A DNA stretch of 15,770 nt from Eubacteriales Family XIII. Incertae Sedis bacterium (GTDB lineage: Bacteria > Bacillota > Clostridia > Peptostreptococcales > Anaerovoracaceae). Positions 13,945 to 15,770 of the stretch are shown here, one piece after another (positions within the stretch are counted from its first letter, which is position 1; each line of letters begins with the position of its first letter). The notes under the pieces were generated by a model. The model was not told the DNA's origin. It ran no database searches and saw only the letters and a program-made list of their open reading frames with translations. Location of the stretch: the NCBI GenBank assembly GCA_031255695.1, contig JAIRSA010000210.1, positions 1 through 15,770 of the forward strand, read 5' to 3'. The position numbers and the translations under genes were made by a program.

Positions 13945-15770
13945 ATGAAAACTTATACGAATGGGCGTATTCGCCTGTGCCGTTTGCCGATCATCGCGGC
14001 TACGGCGCTTTTTCTTATCTTTTTGCTGCCGGCCGCAGGGCCGCGTGGCGCAGTCTGGGCCGAAGAGGCATCCGCGCCATTCATAATGCAGCAGCCTGCT
14101 GACGCGGTCTACGCCGAAAACGCGGCGGCGCGTTTCTATGTGGCGGCATCAAGCCCGGAGGGGGGCTATCTCACTTACCAATGGTACAGATCCGGGCCAT
14201 TCACAGAAAAAATCGACGATCCGGACGGAAGTGGCCTGACCAGAATAATGAGTGCTGGCACTGCAGTGGACTTGCCTGAAGGCCAGGGCGCGATCCTGGC
14301 GACCAAGACGGATGCGCCGGAAGAGCCCGGAGCGCATTACTATTACTATTGGGCGGAGATCACGAACCACGTCGCCCAGGATGATGGCGGAGGCGCGACG
14401 GAGACGATTGAGACGCGCATCGCCGAGGCCAAGGTCGTGGACAGGCAGCTGCCCGACCATATCACGAACGGCGACTTCTCGACCGTTTATGCGCCGATCG
14501 GTGTAACACCCATGCTTTGGAGCAATGGGGGGGGCGACGTAAAGGGTTGGTACACGATAGCCGCGCAAGAGCGGATGCCGGACTGGAAAACCACCGATTT
14601 AAATCTCGGTCATGGTATGGGCAACGTGAAAAATTTTGGAGATTTACGTCAGTCGTTCCAGATATTTGCAGTAAATGGGAAGACATTTGGGTATAAGGCA
14701 GACGGGCCCAGCGATATGGTCGCCGAGCCGCTTGCCCCGGTCCCGATATCGACTAGACCGGTGAATGGGAGCCCTGGCACGCCTGATAAGCATGTAAGCG
14801 CAAAGACAGGGCACGGCGACAAGGGCGGGGATACAGGCAACTTCGGCGCCATAGAGCTTTCAAACACAAATCCATCTTCTGTCTACCAAGAGGTCGCGAC
14901 TGTGCCGGGCAAGATATACGAATGGAGCATAGACCATACCGCGCGTGGCTACGTTAGCGACGCGGACACCATGGCCGTCATCATAGGCACAGCCATAAAC
15001 GAGGAGTCGGATCATGGAAGCGACAAGACTCTATGGGAAAACGACGGAACGGATCTGCATTACCCCTACGGGGCCAGTGCAAACCCCGATCCTGCCCAAA
15101 GCCCCACATATTTCTATAAGATAGTGGACGCGCTTGCAAAGCGTGTCGTAGGCACGTCGGGCACGCCCGAAAGTATGAAGCCATACAGTGGGCAGGATTT
15201 CGTGCAGGAGTATAACGGGCACACGTATTACGTCTACATCATCACGACCGGAAAAGGATGGAAAAATTACGCCGGCACCTACACCGTGCCAGCCGGGCAG
15301 GGCACGACAGTGTTCGCATTTTTGGGCATATACCCGAACACTGCGACCGGCAACGTCATAGACAACATAGTGTTCTCATCGGGCACGGACATCGAGGTCA
15401 GCCAGGAGATCAGCTACACGGGCGAGACGGAGATATCCACTGCGACAAAGACCGGATACGCCTATGCGTTGGCGGAGATGCGCGGCTCCAGCGCCATCAC
15501 CCTGTACGACGTGACGGCCAGCTACGACCCTGACGGCGCGGGCGGGACGCCGGCCGACGCGCGCAGGCCCACGGCGGGCCTGGGCGGCGACGGGCAGTGG
15601 TATTCCGGCATGGGCGACGGCGGCATCATCACATTCACGGGCCTGACGCCGGGCAAGACCTACCGCGTCATCGGCCTGCCGGCGTATGCCATAAACAAGG
15701 ACCTGGGCACCAACATCTATCCGGCCGACGTGCTGGACGATGGATACTATAGCGATGTAAAGATAATGCC
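13945..15770 (+). CDS. Large secreted surface protein with signal peptide, Ig-like and carbohydrate-binding-like modules, 3' end outside window
   Basis: The frame from the ATG at 13945 stays open to the last base, giving at least 608 residues. AGGGGGG lies 8 nt upstream. Residues 1-39 form a signal peptide: basic start, hydrophobic core at 16-31, probable cleavage after AVWA (39). Residues about 45-160 resemble a bacterial Ig-like domain (IMQQPADAVYAE, then LTYQWYRSG). A NGDFS motif near 175 opens a long beta-rich module with VYQEVATVPGKIYEW and a following DHTAR, a jelly-roll/carbohydrate-binding style I recognise only by pattern. Residues about 436-470 (GKGW, YAGTYTVPAG) resemble the first residues of the GH3 protein in this window, and the last part (GLTPGKTYRVIGLP) resembles its LDMVPGETYKVVAY. 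It may therefore be a second modular glycan-active surface protein, but no catalytic domain is visible before the edge. Confidence 0.85.
   Translation, partial: MKTYTNGRIRLCRLPIIAATALFLIFLLPAAGPRGAVWAEEASAPFIMQQPADAVYAENAAARFYVAASSPEGGYLTYQWYRSGPFTEKIDDPDGSGLTRIMSAGTAVDLPEGQGAILATKTDAPEEPGAHYYYYWAEITNHVAQDDGGGATETIETRIAEAKVVDRQLPDHITNGDFSTVYAPIGVTPMLWSNGGGDVKGWYTIAAQERMPDWKTTDLNLGHGMGNVKNFGDLRQSFQIFAVNGKTFGYKADGPSDMVAEPLAPVPISTRPVNGSPGTPDKHVSAKTGHGDKGGDTGNFGAIELSNTNPSSVYQEVATVPGKIYEWSIDHTARGYVSDADTMAVIIGTAINEESDHGSDKTLWENDGTDLHYPYGASANPDPAQSPTYFYKIVDALAKRVVGTSGTPESMKPYSGQDFVQEYNGHTYYVYIITTGKGWKNYAGTYTVPAGQGTTVFAFLGIYPNTATGNVIDNIVFSSGTDIEVSQEISYTGETEISTATKTGYAYALAEMRGSSAITLYDVTASYDPDGAGGTPADARRPTAGLGGDGQWYSGMGDGGIITFTGLTPGKTYRVIGLPAYAINKDLGTNIYPADVLDDGYYSDVKIM
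14527..14534 (+). repeat. G8 homopolymer within the surface protein gene
   Basis: Eight consecutive G residues encode part of NGGGD, about residues 194-198 of the right-hand gene. Such tracts can slip during replication and switch a frame off. The gene is in frame with eight G here. Confidence 0.7.

Overview
The window looks like a GC-rich, Gram-positive-type anaerobe, most likely Clostridia-related Bacillota. The clues are a three-repeat SLH anchor on a secreted glycosidase, InlB/Flg_new-type repeats, a soluble GGDEF protein beside a V4R protein, and purine-rich Shine-Dalgarno sequences with sigma-A-like promoters. Isoleucine is very often ATA and arginine often AGG despite the high GC, which is unusual and could help place the genome. 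I cannot name a species. I see no rRNA, tRNA, CRISPR array or intact mobile element.

Layout. (1) 2-5026 (+): the 3' part of a very large cell-surface GH3 glycosidase with an N-terminal accessory module, GH3-N, GH3-C, Fn3-like domain, three Listeria-Bacteroides repeats, a Pro/Thr linker and three SLH domains. (2) 5027-5274: a strong hairpin terminator shared by convergent genes, and a short remnant resembling the tail of an Rpn/PD-(D/E)XK transposase. (3) 5275-13417 (-): four co-directional genes, transcribed from right to left. They are a 1268-aa ATPase-protease (ClpN-like domain, Clp-type AAA+, receiver-like domain split by a repetitive linker, FtsH-type AAA+ and M41 metalloprotease), a small V4R-domain protein, a soluble diguanylate cyclase, and glycogen phosphorylase. 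(4) 13418-13944: a divergent intergenic region with a promoter on each side and a structured ~210-nt leader for the right-hand gene. (5) 13945-15770 (+): the 5' part of a second large secreted protein, open to the window edge, with a signal peptide, an Ig-like domain and a module resembling the one at the start of the GH3 gene.

How they may work together (inference). The two surface proteins look like parts of a glycan-handling cell-surface locus. Between them lies a cytoplasmic set: a V4R ligand/redox sensor candidate, a c-di-GMP synthase with intact catalytic and product-inhibition motifs, and glycogen phosphorylase. No clear promoter lies between the cyclase and glgP, so they may be co-transcribed, which would tie c-di-GMP signalling to glycogen mobilisation. 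The most striking gene is the Clp/FtsH chimera. It lacks FtsH's membrane anchor, carries a receiver-like domain interrupted by 33-nt repeats, and has an unusual translation start in which a perfect hairpin sits between a strong Shine-Dalgarno and the ATG.
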